NCBI GenBank assembly: GCA_000023185.1 | Contig: CP001623.1 | Coordinates: 496,001 to 560,000, forward strand | DNA: 64,000 nt | Source: Rhizobium leguminosarum bv. trifolii WSM1325 | GTDB lineage: Bacteria; Pseudomonadota; Alphaproteobacteria; Rhizobiales; Rhizobiaceae | Reading direction: 5' to 3' | In this document: in pieces, positions 26,835 to 35,511 of the stretch | Layout: every line of letters starts with the position of its first letter | Numbering within the stretch: the first letter of the stretch is position 1 | Translations under genes and position numbers: made by a program | Notes under the pieces: generated by a model | What the model saw: only the letters and a program-made list of their open reading frames with translations | Database searches by the model: none | Told to the model about the DNA's origin: nothing

Positions 26835-28367
26835 ATGAACTGGCTTGAAAATCTGCGCCGCAGCTTCCTGGACTGGGACGCCATGGCGGAAGTTCTGCCG
26901 AGCATGATCAGCGTCGGCCTGAAGAATACGCTGATCCTGGCCGCTGCCTCGACCGTGCTCGGCGTCATCATCGGTATGGCGCTTGCCGTGATGGGCATCT
27001 CGCAATCCCGCTGGCTGCGGCTGCCGGCGCGCATCTACACCGATGTTTTCCGCGGGCTTCCGGCGATCGTCACGATCCTGATCATCGGCCAGGGGTTTGC
27101 CCGGATCGGGCGCGAGATCTTCGGTCCGTCTCCATTTCCGCTCGGCATCCTGGCGCTCAGCCTGATTGCCGGAGCCTATATCGGCGAAATTTTCCGGTCC
27201 GGCATTCAAAGCGTCGAGCGCGGCCAGATGGAAGCCTGCCGGGCTCTCAGCATGAGCCATGGGCAGGGCATGCGCCTGATCGTCATCCCACAAGGCATCA
27301 GGCGGGTTCTGCCGGCGCTGGTCAATCAATTCATCGGAAACGTCAAGGATTCCAGCCTTGTCTACTTCCTCGGATTGCTCGCTTCCGAGCGGGAGATCTT
27401 CCGGGTCGGCCAGGATCAGGCCGTCGTCACCGGCAATCTGTCACCGCTGCTGCTGGCGGGCGTCTTCTATCTCGTCATCACCGTTCCGCTGACCCACTTC
27501 GTCAACTATATCGATGCGAGACTGCGGCTGGGAAAACAAGGCCGCGGCTCGGGTGTTGCGAGCGGATTGGTCGAGGTAAGCGAGTTGCGGGCCGCTGGCC
27601 CCCATCCCACGGGCACGGCCGAGGAGAGTACGCCGCGCTTCAAAGGCGGCGCCCTGAACATCCGAGACCTCGCCATGGCCTACGGCGATCTCGACGTGTT
27701 GAAGGGTGTTGATCTCGACATCGCTGCCGGAACCGTCACTTGCATCATCGGCCCTTCCGGCTCGGGAAAATCGACGCTGCTGCGATGCATGAACAGGCTT
27801 GTCGAGCCGAAAGGCGGCGACATCCTGCTCGATGGCGAGAGCATCCTGGCGATGAAGCCGGAGAGGCTGCGCCGGCGAGTGGGCATGGTGTTCCAGCACT
27901 TCAACCTGTTTCCCGATCACACGGCACTCGAAAACGTCATGCTTTCGCTGACCAAGATCAAGAAGATGCCGAGGCAGGAGGCGCAGCGCATCGCCGAGGC
28001 GCGTCTGGCGGAGGTCGGTCTCGCAGAGCGTAGGGATCATCGGCCCGCAGGCCTGTCGGGTGGGCAGCAGCAGCGCGTCGCCATCGCCCGCGCGCTTGCC
28101 ATGGATCCGGAGGTGATGCTCTTCGACGAAGTGACAAGTGCGCTCGATCCCGAACTGGTGAAGGGCGTGCTCGACCTGATGGCCGCTCTCGGTCGACAGG
28201 GCATGACGATGGCCGTGGTGACGCATGAGATGGGATTTGCCCGCAGGGTGGCAGACCAAGTCGTCTTCATGGATGAGGGTCGCATCGTCGAGGCCGGCTG
28301 CCCGGAGCAGATCTTCGACAATCCCAAAAGCGAGCGGCTGAAGCGCTTCCTTGCGGAAGTTCTCTGA
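26835..28367 (+). CDS. Amino-acid ABC transporter permease-ATPase fusion
   Basis: A 510-residue natural fusion. Residues about 1-235 form a HisM/GlnP-type permease with five or so membrane segments and the conserved loop [21 protein letters not shown] 30-residue linker leads to a GlnQ-type ATPase (about 270-510) with Walker [11 protein letters not shown]-loop FQHFNLFPD, signature LSGGQQQR and Walker [13 protein letters not shown]. The usual second permease is absent, so the fusion presumably dimerises. There is no frameshift at the join. It lies between the binding protein and the oxidase. Confidence 0.93.
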   Translation: MNWLENLRRSFLDWDAMAEVLPSMISVGLKNTLILAAASTVLGVIIGMALAVMGISQSRWLRLPARIYTDVFRGLPAIVTILIIGQGFARIGREIFGPSPFPLGILALSLIAGAYIGEIFRSGIQSVERGQMEACRALSMSHGQGMRLIVIPQGIRRVLPALVNQFIGNVKDSSLVYFLGLLASEREIFRVGQDQAVVTGNLSPLLLAGVFYLVITVPLTHFVNYIDARLRLGKQGRGSGVASGLVEVSELRAAGPHPTGTAEESTPRFKGGALNIRDLAMAYGDLDVLKGVDLDIAAGTVTCIIGPSGSGKSTLLRCMNRLVEPKGGDILLDGESILAMKPERLRRRVGMVFQHFNLFPDHTALENVMLSLTKIKKMPRQEAQRIAEARLAEVGLAERRDHRPAGLSGGQQQRVAIARALAMDPEVMLFDEVTSALDPELVKGVLDLMAALGRQGMTMAVVTHEMGFARRVADQVVFMDEGRIVEAGCPEQIFDNPKSERLKRFLAEVL

Positions 28368-28463
28368 AGCGCCTGAGGCAACGCATGGTGCCCCCGGTCG
28401 TCCTCATGCCGGGTGCGCCGGATTTCATTCGATCTAGCAAGAGCAGACAACAAGGTTATCGAC

Positions 28464-29600
28464 ATGAATGCTTCCACCAAACCTTCGAAGGTCGTCGTCA
28501 TCGGCGGCGGGATCTTTGGCGTCTCGACGGCTGTCCATCTGGCACGGCTCGGGGTCCGCATCGTGCTCATCAATGACGGCCCGCTCGCCAACGGCGCCTC
28601 CGGTCGTTCGCTCGCCTGGCTCAATTCGGCGCGCAAACGCACCGATGCCTATCACCGGCTGCGGTTGGCCGGCATAGATCGCTACCGCACGCTGGCCGTC
28701 CGGTATCCCGATGCGCCGTGGCTGTGCTTCGATGGCGGCCTGACCTGGGATGCGGACGATGCCGGCAACGAGATCGCTGAGATCTTCGACTATGAGCGCG
28801 ATCTCGGCTATCACGCGCAGTGGCTCGCCCCCGAACGAATTGCTGCAGCGACGCCGGGTGTCGATGCAAGTGTGGTGACGCGGCAAGGCGCGATCTTCAA
28901 CCCCGGGGAGGGCTGGGTCGATCTTCCGTCCTTGATCGCCACGCTTGTGGAAGAATTCCGCACGCTGGGCGGCGAGATCATCACGGACGCGGGTCGCGCG
29001 ACGGTCGATATTGAAGGCGGGCGCGCCCGTGGCGTGATCACCGCAGACGGCATGCGCCGCGACGCGGATGCCGTGCTGCTTGCTGCCGGCGGCGACGTTC
29101 CCGCAATCGTTGCCGAGGCCGGCCAGCATATCGGCGATGCAACGCCCGTCGCCCTTCTCGTCAGGACAAAGCCGATCCGCCACCCGTTGAAGGCCGTGCT
29201 CAATACCCCTCGCGTCGCCATCCGGCCGACGCCCAACGGTGGCTTCGCGCTCGATTCCGCCTGGTCCGAGGAGGAGGTGAGCGTGAAGCCCGACGGCAGC
29301 TATGAAATCAGACAATCGACGCTGGAGGGGCTGCTGCGCGAGGCTTCCAGGGTTCTCGAAGGCAATCCTGCGCTGGAGGTCGAAGATTATGGGGTCGGCC
29401 TCAAGCCTATCCCGGGCGACGGCGAGCCCGTTTTCGGCGAACTGCCGTCGATCCCGGGTTATTTCGTCGCCTTCAGCCATAGCGGCGCCACCCTCGGCCT
29501 GATTGCCGGCGAACTGCTGGCGGACGAGATCGTCACTGGACGCAGGCATCCGCTGCTGGCGGAATTTCGGCCGGAGCGTTTCAGCGCGTCGCGACGATGA
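28464..29600 (+). CDS. FAD-dependent amino-acid/amine oxidoreductase (DAO family)
   Basis: A 378-residue DAO-type flavoprotein. The dinucleotide-binding start KVVVIGGGIFGVSTAVHLAR is followed by an acidic-free strand end, a substrate domain, and the C-terminal FAD segment LKPIPGDGEPVFGELPSIPG with FVAFSHSGATLGLIAGELLA. It would oxidise an amine or D-amino acid to the imino/keto product with H2O2 release. As the third gene after an amino-acid importer, it probably acts on the imported substrate. Start ATG 28464 has AAGG upstream; an open frame from 28413 adds 17 residues without support. Confidence 0.88.
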   Translation: MNASTKPSKVVVIGGGIFGVSTAVHLARLGVRIVLINDGPLANGASGRSLAWLNSARKRTDAYHRLRLAGIDRYRTLAVRYPDAPWLCFDGGLTWDADDAGNEIAEIFDYERDLGYHAQWLAPERIAAATPGVDASVVTRQGAIFNPGEGWVDLPSLIATLVEEFRTLGGEIITDAGRATVDIEGGRARGVITADGMRRDADAVLLAAGGDVPAIVAEAGQHIGDATPVALLVRTKPIRHPLKAVLNTPRVAIRPTPNGGFALDSAWSEEEVSVKPDGSYEIRQSTLEGLLREASRVLEGNPALEVEDYGVGLKPIPGDGEPVFGELPSIPGYFVAFSHSGATLGLIAGELLADEIVTGRRHPLLAEFRPERFSASRR

Positions 29601-29674
29601 AGGCCGGAGCGGAGGCCGATGCATCCTTCTGAGCCGTCGAGCGTTCTATCGCCAGGAACAACTGGAGACACATC

Positions 29675-30187
29675 ATGCTCAAGGACGAACTCGGGGACAC
29701 CGGCACAAACAAGGATATGCGCGACGCTGTGGAAACCGCGCCGGCCTCCTTCGAAGAGGCGGGCATCAACCCTGATCTTATCAGACGTGAGGGTTTCGCC
29801 AGCGAGGCCGAATATCGGGCATATATTGCGACGCTCGGTGGTTATGCTTCCGTTGGAGACACCGTCGAGGAGCCCCTCCCGATCTACGAAGGTCATGTGC
29901 TGGAAGGCCGTCTGCAAGAACTGCGAGAAGAACTCGAAAACCTCCGCGCTCGCCTTCACGTGATCCAACATCAGGCCGCGACCGTCGTGACGGAGAACGT
30001 CCGATGGGCCGATGCCAGCGCCCATGCGCAGCTCGGCAATCAGCCTTGGCTCAAGCTGGCAGGTGCAATGGCGGCGACCTTCGTCGCCACCAGGGGCATC
30101 ATGCGTTTGCCGCTGGGAGCCGTGGCGACGACGGCGCTACCGTTGGTGGCGGCGGCGATGAACCGGAAGCTCGCCAAGCGTCGATAA
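29675..30187 (+). CDS. Hypothetical protein with a C-terminal membrane-like region
   Basis: A 170-residue protein. An acidic, soluble N-terminal half includes a helical coiled-coil-like stretch (VLEGRLQELREELENLRARL). The C-terminal half holds a hydrophobic segment (LKLAGAMAATFVATRGIMRL) and ends in a basic tail (NRKLAKRR). A GGAG lies seven bases before ATG 29675. It may be a tail-anchored stress protein; the family is not recognised. Its stop is 3 bp from the end of the convergent phosphatase-like gene. Confidence 0.65.
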   Translation: MLKDELGDTGTNKDMRDAVETAPASFEEAGINPDLIRREGFASEAEYRAYIATLGGYASVGDTVEEPLPIYEGHVLEGRLQELREELENLRARLHVIQHQAATVVTENVRWADASAHAQLGNQPWLKLAGAMAATFVATRGIMRLPLGAVATTALPLVAAAMNRKLAKRR

Positions 30188-30190
30188 ATA

Positions 30191-30919
30191 TCAGGCAAAG
30201 CCGATTTCCGCGAGCAGAGGCAGGTGGTCCGAGGCAATCCTTGTCAGGCGGTTTTCCAGGACCGCCGCCTGTTTGACGATGAGATCGTCAGTGACGAAGA
30301 TGTGGTCGAGGCGCATCAGCGGGTAGCGCGAGGGAAAGGTGGCTCTCGGCGCGGCGCTGCCTGCGAGCTGGGCGTCCTTCAATGACCGCGCGGCAAGTCG
30401 GTAAGTCGCCGATGACGGAATGGCGTTGAAATCGCCGCAGAGGATGGTTGGAAGAGGTTCATCTGTCGTGCCGCGTAGCCAGCCGGGGTTCAGCAATGTC
30501 GTCATCTGCCGGATGCGCTCGCGGCCGCGAAGGCCGAGATGGGTGTTGACGACCAGCAGTTTTCTGTTGCCGACCAATATTTCGACGGAAATGGCGCCGC
30601 GCTGTTCGCCGATGGATGGCAATGGTCCGGCCTTGACCGCGCCGGTCGGCAGCGAAGTGATGATCGCATCGCCATACTGCTCCTCAGCGATCGACAGCGC
30701 CGGATGGAAATGAGCCTGCATCTTCAAAAGCGAGGCGATCGCATGGGCCTGGTCGACGCCGCCGGTCCTGCGGCGGAGGACGTCGACCTCCTGAAGAGCG
30801 ACGATATCAGCCTCAGCCTCGGCAATGACAGAAGCGATGCGGCCGGGATCGAGCTTCCGGTCGCCGCCGATACAACTGTGCACGTTATAGGTCAGGATTT
30901 TGATTGATTGATCCGGCAT
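30191..30919 (-). CDS. Endonuclease/exonuclease/phosphatase-family protein, YbhP-like
   Basis: A 242-residue EEP-fold protein. Motifs in order are KILTYNVHSC, VALQEVD (metal-binding Glu), LLVVNTHLGL, LCGDFNAIPS (catalytic Asp/Asn) and ASDHLPLLAEI (Asp-His) near the C-terminus. Such proteins cut phosphodiesters in nucleic acids or lipids. In E. coli the family member ybhP lies next to clsB (cardiolipin synthase) and ybhN; homologues of both are the next genes here, which favours a membrane-lipid role. ATG 30919 is preferred over the longer frame from 31000 because the conserved strand starts six residues later. Confidence 0.85.
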   Translation of the reverse strand: MPDQSIKILTYNVHSCIGGDRKLDPGRIASVIAEAEADIVALQEVDVLRRRTGGVDQAHAIASLLKMQAHFHPALSIAEEQYGDAIITSLPTGAVKAGPLPSIGEQRGAISVEILVGNRKLLVVNTHLGLRGRERIRQMTTLLNPGWLRGTTDEPLPTILCGDFNAIPSSATYRLAARSLKDAQLAGSAAPRATFPSRYPLMRLDHIFVTDDLIVKQAAVLENRLTRIASDHLPLLAEIGFA

Positions 30920-30991
30920 AGGCCCTGCTGAACTCGTTCCCCCCGGGGAAACATAGAAGCTCCCCTGGAAAACATAGAACTGGTTCTGCAG

Positions 30992-31016
30992 GGAACACAA
31001 AACTCGTTTGATCGTT
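30992..31016 (+). promoter_or_regulatory. EcfG-type promoter of the ybhN-like gene
   Basis: GGAAC at 30992-30996 and CGTT at 31013-31016 are separated by 16 bases, an exact match to the general-stress consensus. The -10 element ends 42 bases before ATG 31059. On the minus strand the same stretch reads GGAAC (31018-31014)-N16-TGTT (30997-30994), a one-mismatch promoter facing the YbhP-like gene, so the element may work in both directions. Confidence 0.7.
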
Positions 31017-31058
31017 CCCGATCATCGACCATCGCGCTCGCACTCCTGAGGACAATCG

Positions 31059-32021
31059 ATGAGCTTGAAAAGCATGATATGGAATGGACTGCTCGTTGCT
31101 GCCCTTTGTCTTGCGGTCTTTCTCCTCTATCGAATATTCCAACAATATAGCCTCGATCAGATCGTCCAATCGGTTCGCAGCATACCCCTTTCGACCTTTT
31201 GCACTGCACTTCTCTTTGCGGCGGCGTCCTATCTGTGCCTCAGTTGCTTCGACCTCCTGGCGATCCGCTCGCTCGGCAAATCCTTGCCCTACCGGAATAT
31301 CCTGCTCGCCTCGTTCATCAGCCTTTCGCTCGGGCATAATATCGGCTTTGCCGGGCTGAGCAGCGGCGCTTTTCGCTATCGTTTCTATTCACGCTGGGGG
31401 CTGACGGCGGAGGACTTGGCGAAGATCATCCTGTTTTGCGGTGTCACGGTAGGGCTCGGGCTGATCACGCTTGGCGGCATCGCCATGATCGTCAATCCCG
31501 GCGATGCCGGGCGCCTTCTGCGCATCGACCCGGCAAGTGTGCGCATCTTCGGTTTGCTGGCGCTGGTCGTGCCGGCTCTCTATGCGGGCCTGGCGTTTTT
31601 CATCCGCGGCACGTTGGGGCTGTGGCGCTGGTCGTTTCAGTTGCCACCATTTTCGATCGCGGTCGCACAGGTTGCGGTCGGGACGATCAATTTCATGCTC
31701 GTCTCCGCCTGCCTGCACCAGATGCTTTCGGCCTTCGGCGACGTTGCCATCTTCAGGTCGGTGACGGCTTACGTGCTTGCCAATTCGGCGATCCTCGCGA
31801 CGCATGTTCCGGGCGGTCTCGGCGTGCTCGAGGCGACAGTCTCCTATGTCGTGCCGAAGGAGGCGTCGATCGGCGCGCTGATTGCGTTCCGCTGCGCCTA
31901 TTTCTTTATTCCACTGGCGCTCGGCACGACGCTGCTCGTCATCAGCGAGGTCGTTTTCCGACGGAGGTCAGGCGGGGCGAATGAGGCGGCGGACGAGCGC
32001 GCCGAGGCCCAATCGGTTTAA
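31059..32021 (+). CDS. YbhN-like integral membrane protein (lysylphosphatidylglycerol synthase TM family)
   Basis: A 320-residue protein of the UPF0104/LPG-synthase transmembrane family with about seven or eight membrane segments. Typical stretches are SLSLGHNIGFAGLSSGAFRY and SAILATHVPGGLGVLEATVS. E. coli YbhN and relatives are inner-membrane proteins linked to cardiolipin and phospholipid handling. A GAGG box precedes ATG 31059, and an exact EcfG-type promoter lies upstream. The 3' end overlaps the 3' end of the convergent phospholipase D gene by 54 bp. Confidence 0.88.
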   Translation: MSLKSMIWNGLLVAALCLAVFLLYRIFQQYSLDQIVQSVRSIPLSTFCTALLFAAASYLCLSCFDLLAIRSLGKSLPYRNILLASFISLSLGHNIGFAGLSSGAFRYRFYSRWGLTAEDLAKIILFCGVTVGLGLITLGGIAMIVNPGDAGRLLRIDPASVRIFGLLALVVPALYAGLAFFIRGTLGLWRWSFQLPPFSIAVAQVAVGTINFMLVSACLHQMLSAFGDVAIFRSVTAYVLANSAILATHVPGGLGVLEATVSYVVPKEASIGALIAFRCAYFFIPLALGTTLLVISEVVFRRRSGGANEAADERAEAQSV

Positions 32022-33479
32022 AACTGTGAACGGTCGAACCGGGTCGAAGATCGCCGTGCCTGAAATCGGTGAAATGCTGCCCGACAGCTCGACGGTGAAT
32101 TCCCGTAAACCCCGAGGCCCGTCATTGAGAGCGTCGACCGCCTCGATCAACGTGCCGCTTTGCATCAAGGCTGCGGCGAAGGTTTCCGGGGTGGTTCCGA
32201 GATATTCCGAAAGCAGGTGATTGCGCAGATCCGCGATCGCGCCGCGGTGCGCGTCACTACCTGCCTCAAACAACATGTCGCATTCGCCATCCAGCCCTTC
32301 CGAGCGATTGTTGAGATTGGAGGAGCCGATGCGGACCAGCTCGTCATCGGCGATGATCAGTTTGGAATGGACGAGCACCTCCACCTCGCCGTTCTCTCCG
32401 GGCGTGACTGGCCCGGGTACGACGGCATAATAGACGCGCAAGCGATCGGCGCGATCGGCGCGTTTGAGGCGGCGGATGACGCGGTCGCGATTGCCGCCCA
32501 TGACAAGCTTTTCGATCAGCCCATGAGAACTGCGCGTGCAGATGATGACGACCTCGGGGCCGTCCTCCTCCTGCAGCCGCGCCGCGATGGCGTCAGCGAC
32601 GCGGAAGGAGGCGAGATATTGCGCCTCGATGTAAAGCTGCCGCCGCGCCCGGGCGATGACGTCCAATGTCATGGCGATTCCGTCGCTGATGCCGGCGCGA
32701 AAAGCGGTCGACGGCTCCGTCAGCGCGAAGCTGACCGCGATGTCCCTCATCGAAACGGCGAGATCGTCCGGCCAGGAAAAAGCGACATCTTCGGCCAACG
32801 GCAGGTGGTTTTCACCGGTCGCGTTTTCCCAGCGCCGCCTGGCGATATCGCCGATCAACCTAGCAGCATCGCCGGCGACCATTGCCTGAACGTCGTGCAG
32901 GGGATCGTATGAAACGCCCTCGGGATCGCGCCGAAGTTTATCTTTGGCGCGATGAAGCCAGGTGTCCCATCGCCGCGATGTCAGGTCCATGCCGCCAATG
33001 AAGGAGACGGCATCGTCGATGCAGACGAGCTTCTGATGGTGGCAGCCGCGCACCGCGCGCTGAAGATCGAAGCGCAGATCGATCCGGTCATTCCTTGGGA
33101 AACTCTTCTTGCGAAGCAGCCGGAGCGACTTGTCCGAATAGATGGGACCGAGCGTCCAGACGAGGATGCGTATTTCGAGCTGCGGATTTGCGGCCGCCAG
33201 TTCATGCAGTAGGTCGGACAGGGTCTCGTCGGATTTGTCAGGTTCCATCGGGATGTCGGGGTTGAAATCCCAACCCACGATCCAGACGGTGCGCCGTGCC
33301 TGCCGTAGTGCGCGCGCCAACTCCGCAAAGTAGCTATTGCCGTTGATCAGGAAGGTCGTCTTCGCAGCGCTCCCTTGGAAACGCAAGTCGCTGCCATCCT
33401 GTTTTTGGCGGTCGCTCGGCCGTTGTGATTTTGTCTGGGGCAAGCTCGGGTTATTGAAGATGGTTTCGAATGTCGTCAT
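31968..33479 (-). CDS. Phospholipase D-family protein, cardiolipin synthase (ClsB)-like
   Basis: A 503-residue protein with two HKD half-sites: HHQKLVCIDDAVSFIGGMD in the first half and HSKLIIADDELVRIGSSNLN in the second, as in PLD/cardiolipin synthases that transfer phosphatidyl groups. The N-terminus (FLINGNSYFAELARALRQAR) matches bacterial PLD-like enzymes without membrane anchors. ATG 33479 is chosen because GAGG lies six bases upstream; the longer frame from 33587 crosses the promoter. An exact EcfG-type promoter lies 29 bases upstream. Lipid substrate is inferred from the ybhP/clsB/ybhN-type neighbourhood. Confidence 0.88.
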   Translation of the reverse strand: MTTFETIFNNPSLPQTKSQRPSDRQKQDGSDLRFQGSAAKTTFLINGNSYFAELARALRQARRTVWIVGWDFNPDIPMEPDKSDETLSDLLHELAAANPQLEIRILVWTLGPIYSDKSLRLLRKKSFPRNDRIDLRFDLQRAVRGCHHQKLVCIDDAVSFIGGMDLTSRRWDTWLHRAKDKLRRDPEGVSYDPLHDVQAMVAGDAARLIGDIARRRWENATGENHLPLAEDVAFSWPDDLAVSMRDIAVSFALTEPSTAFRAGISDGIAMTLDVIARARRQLYIEAQYLASFRVADAIAARLQEEDGPEVVIICTRSSHGLIEKLVMGGNRDRVIRRLKRADRADRLRVYYAVVPGPVTPGENGEVEVLVHSKLIIADDELVRIGSSNLNNRSEGLDGECDMLFEAGSDAHRGAIADLRNHLLSEYLGTTPETFAAALMQSGTLIEAVDALNDGPRGLREFTVELSGSISPISGTAIFDPVRPFTVLNRLGLGALVRRLIRPA

Positions 33480-33507
33480 GATTGCCTCGGCTCTAACTGC
33501 GAGAGCA

Positions 33508-33532
33508 AACGCTTGGAATATTTTTGGGTTCC
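33508..33532 (-). promoter_or_regulatory. EcfG-type promoter of the phospholipase D gene
   Basis: On the minus strand GGAAC (33532-33528) and CGTT (33511-33508) are 16 bases apart, an exact match to the general-stress promoter. The -10 element ends 29 bases before the ATG at 33479. Confidence 0.75.
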
Positions 33533-33596
33533 CTGCGGCGCCAGATGAGGCGGTCTGGTTGGTAGGGGCCGGCGATACGAAGTGCAAGGAAACGAG

Positions 33597-34841
33597 ATGT
33601 CACAACGAGCAGGCAGCGCCGATCTTCCCCTTCACGGGGGACGCGTGCCGTATTGGCTTGGCGACAGGATGACGCGGCTCGGAACGCTGATCACCGAGGC
33701 GATCGTCCATCATTATGGCCGCGACGAATTCCTGCGCAGGCTCGCGCATCCCTTCTGGTTCCAGTCCTTCGGCGCGGTAATGGGCATGGATTGGCATTCT
33801 TCCGGCATCACCACCAGCGTTCTCGGTGCGCTGAAGCGCGGGCTGAAGCCGCGTGCCGGCGAGCTCGGTCTGCATGTCTGCGGCGGCCGCGGCGCGCATT
33901 CGCGCAAGACGCCGCTGGAGCTCGTCTCGATCGGCGAGCGTGTCGGTCTCGACGGCGAGGGGCTCGCGACCACGAGCCGTCTTATTGCCAAGGTCGACAG
34001 CGCCGCCCTCCAGGACGGGTTCGACCTTTATCTACACGGGTTCATCGTCGCCGATGACGGCCATTGGGTGGTCGTGCAGCAGGGCATGAACGGCGATAAG
34101 CGGCAGGCCCGGCGCTATCATTGGCTATCCGAAGGGCTGGAGAGTTTCGTCGACTCGCCGCATGCGGCAATCGAGGGAAGAAGCCAGGGTGAGATCGTCA
34201 ATCTTGCCGACCGGCGTGCCGAGCGCTCGCGTCGCGGTCAGCTCGATCTGCTGGCGACCCTCGGTCCCGACCGGATCATCCGCGAAGCCGCCGCACTGCT
34301 GCGTGCCGAAGCGCCGGCGCCCGAACCCGCCGAACAGCCGATGCTGCCGCATCTGATCATGCCCGCCCATCACGATGTCCGCGAGAGCGACGTCAACATG
34401 CGGCGCCTGCATGGAAATCTGGCTGCCGCCGCCGACCGCGGGCCGGCGGATTTCGAAGAGCTGCTGCTCGTTCCAGGCGTCGGCGCCCGCACGGTGAAGG
34501 CGTTGGCGATGGTGGCGGAAGTCGTCCACGGCGCGCCTTGCCGTTTTTCCGATCCGGCGCGCTTCTCGATCGCCCATGGCGGCAAGGACCGCCATCCTTT
34601 TCCGGTCCCGCTCAAGGTCTATGACGAGACGATCGCCGTGATGAAATCGGCGGTGCAGAAGGGCAGGCTCGGACGCGAGGAGGAGTTGCAGGCGCTCAAG
34701 CGCCTGGACGACCAATCCAGGCAGATGGAACGCTATGTGACCGGTCCCGACCTCAAGGAAATCATCGCCGGCGAAGTCCGCCAATCCGCCGATTTCGGCG
34801 GCCGGAGCGTCTTCGGCTGGGAGGAACCGCCCGCAGAATAG
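33597..34841 (+). CDS. DUF763 domain protein
   Basis: A 414-residue protein of the DUF763 family (COG1415), found in archaea and many bacteria. Characteristic stretches are ADLPLHGGRVPYWLGDRM near the start, FWFQSFGAVMGMDWHSSGIT, and GLHVCGGRGAHSRKTPLEL. A helix-hairpin-helix segment FEELLLVPGVGARTVKALAM around residue 285 suggests nucleic-acid binding. Function unknown; a role in DNA repair is often guessed from the HhH motif. AAGGAA precedes ATG 33597. It diverges from the phospholipase D gene. Confidence 0.85.
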   Translation: MSQRAGSADLPLHGGRVPYWLGDRMTRLGTLITEAIVHHYGRDEFLRRLAHPFWFQSFGAVMGMDWHSSGITTSVLGALKRGLKPRAGELGLHVCGGRGAHSRKTPLELVSIGERVGLDGEGLATTSRLIAKVDSAALQDGFDLYLHGFIVADDGHWVVVQQGMNGDKRQARRYHWLSEGLESFVDSPHAAIEGRSQGEIVNLADRRAERSRRGQLDLLATLGPDRIIREAAALLRAEAPAPEPAEQPMLPHLIMPAHHDVRESDVNMRRLHGNLAAAADRGPADFEELLLVPGVGARTVKALAMVAEVVHGAPCRFSDPARFSIAHGGKDRHPFPVPLKVYDETIAVMKSAVQKGRLGREEELQALKRLDDQSRQMERYVTGPDLKEIIAGEVRQSADFGGRSVFGWEEPPAE

Positions 34842-34862
34842 GGCACGCTTTATGCCATGATC

Positions 34863-35312
34863 TTAACTCGCTGAGCCAGGCAGGACGACCTCGCCGTTTT
34901 CCTCACCATCCCAGTACCGGATGGAGGACGCTGAAACCTTGATAAGAACGATCCCAGGAGTATCCACTCCTTCAGGAAACCACCGCTCGAGATCGGGCAC
35001 CCAATGTTCTTCGAATGCCGCCTTGTCCCGCACCAGCGAGGCGAAGCCCTCGACAGCGATGAAAATCCCCGGCTTGCCGAGGAGGCTGGGAGGAGCCGTG
35101 AACGTCAGCGAGACGGTGTCGATGCCTTCGATCTCCGTGATTTTCCTGCTGTCTTCATACGAGAAGAACCAGGAATCCCCGTCATATTCGACGTCGCCGT
35201 TATTGCTCATCGGTCGGGCCGAGATGCGGCCCGACCCGGCATTCGTCGACAGCATGCAGAAATCGATCTTCTTCAGTTGCGAGGATAAGTCTTCGAGGGT
35301 CATGGACGCCAT
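34863..35312 (-). CDS. PPOX-fold (pyridoxamine-phosphate-oxidase-like) general stress protein
   Basis: A 149-residue protein of the split-barrel flavin-binding family, close to general stress protein 26. Visible stretches are MTLEDLSSQLKKIDFCMLST, the core strand RISARPMSNNGDVEYDGDSW with FFSYEDSRK, and a C-terminal strand GIVLIKVSASSIRYWDGEEN. GGGAG lies six bases before ATG 35312; upstream codons to 35510 have no support. A one-mismatch EcfG-type promoter lies 32 bases upstream, consistent with a stress role. Confidence 0.85.
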   Translation of the reverse strand: MASMTLEDLSSQLKKIDFCMLSTNAGSGRISARPMSNNGDVEYDGDSWFFSYEDSRKITEIEGIDTVSLTFTAPPSLLGKPGIFIAVEGFASLVRDKAAFEEHWVPDLERWFPEGVDTPGIVLIKVSASSIRYWDGEENGEVVLPGSAS

Positions 35313-35343
35313 TGCGATCTCCCGGGTTTGAATGCTGGGGAGT

Positions 35344-35368
35344 AGCGTGCAAGCGCCCAAATTGTTCC
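35344..35368 (-). promoter_or_regulatory. Possible EcfG-type promoter (one mismatch)
   Basis: On the minus strand GGAAC (35368-35364) is followed after 16 bases by CGCT (35347-35344), one base from CGTT. It lies 32 bases before the start of the PPOX-fold gene. The rest of the 200-bp gap to 35512 shows nothing further. Confidence 0.4.
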
Positions 35369-35511
35369 GCGGAAGGCTCCCGGCGGCATCTTTGCCCACG
35401 AAGTCATTGCCAGGGATGATCTGCATAGCGGAAAAATCGTGTCGCCCGTCGCGGATTTGCTGGAAAGCGTCCTTCGCACAGCTGAAAAGACGCGCGGCGC
35501 GGCCATGCATC

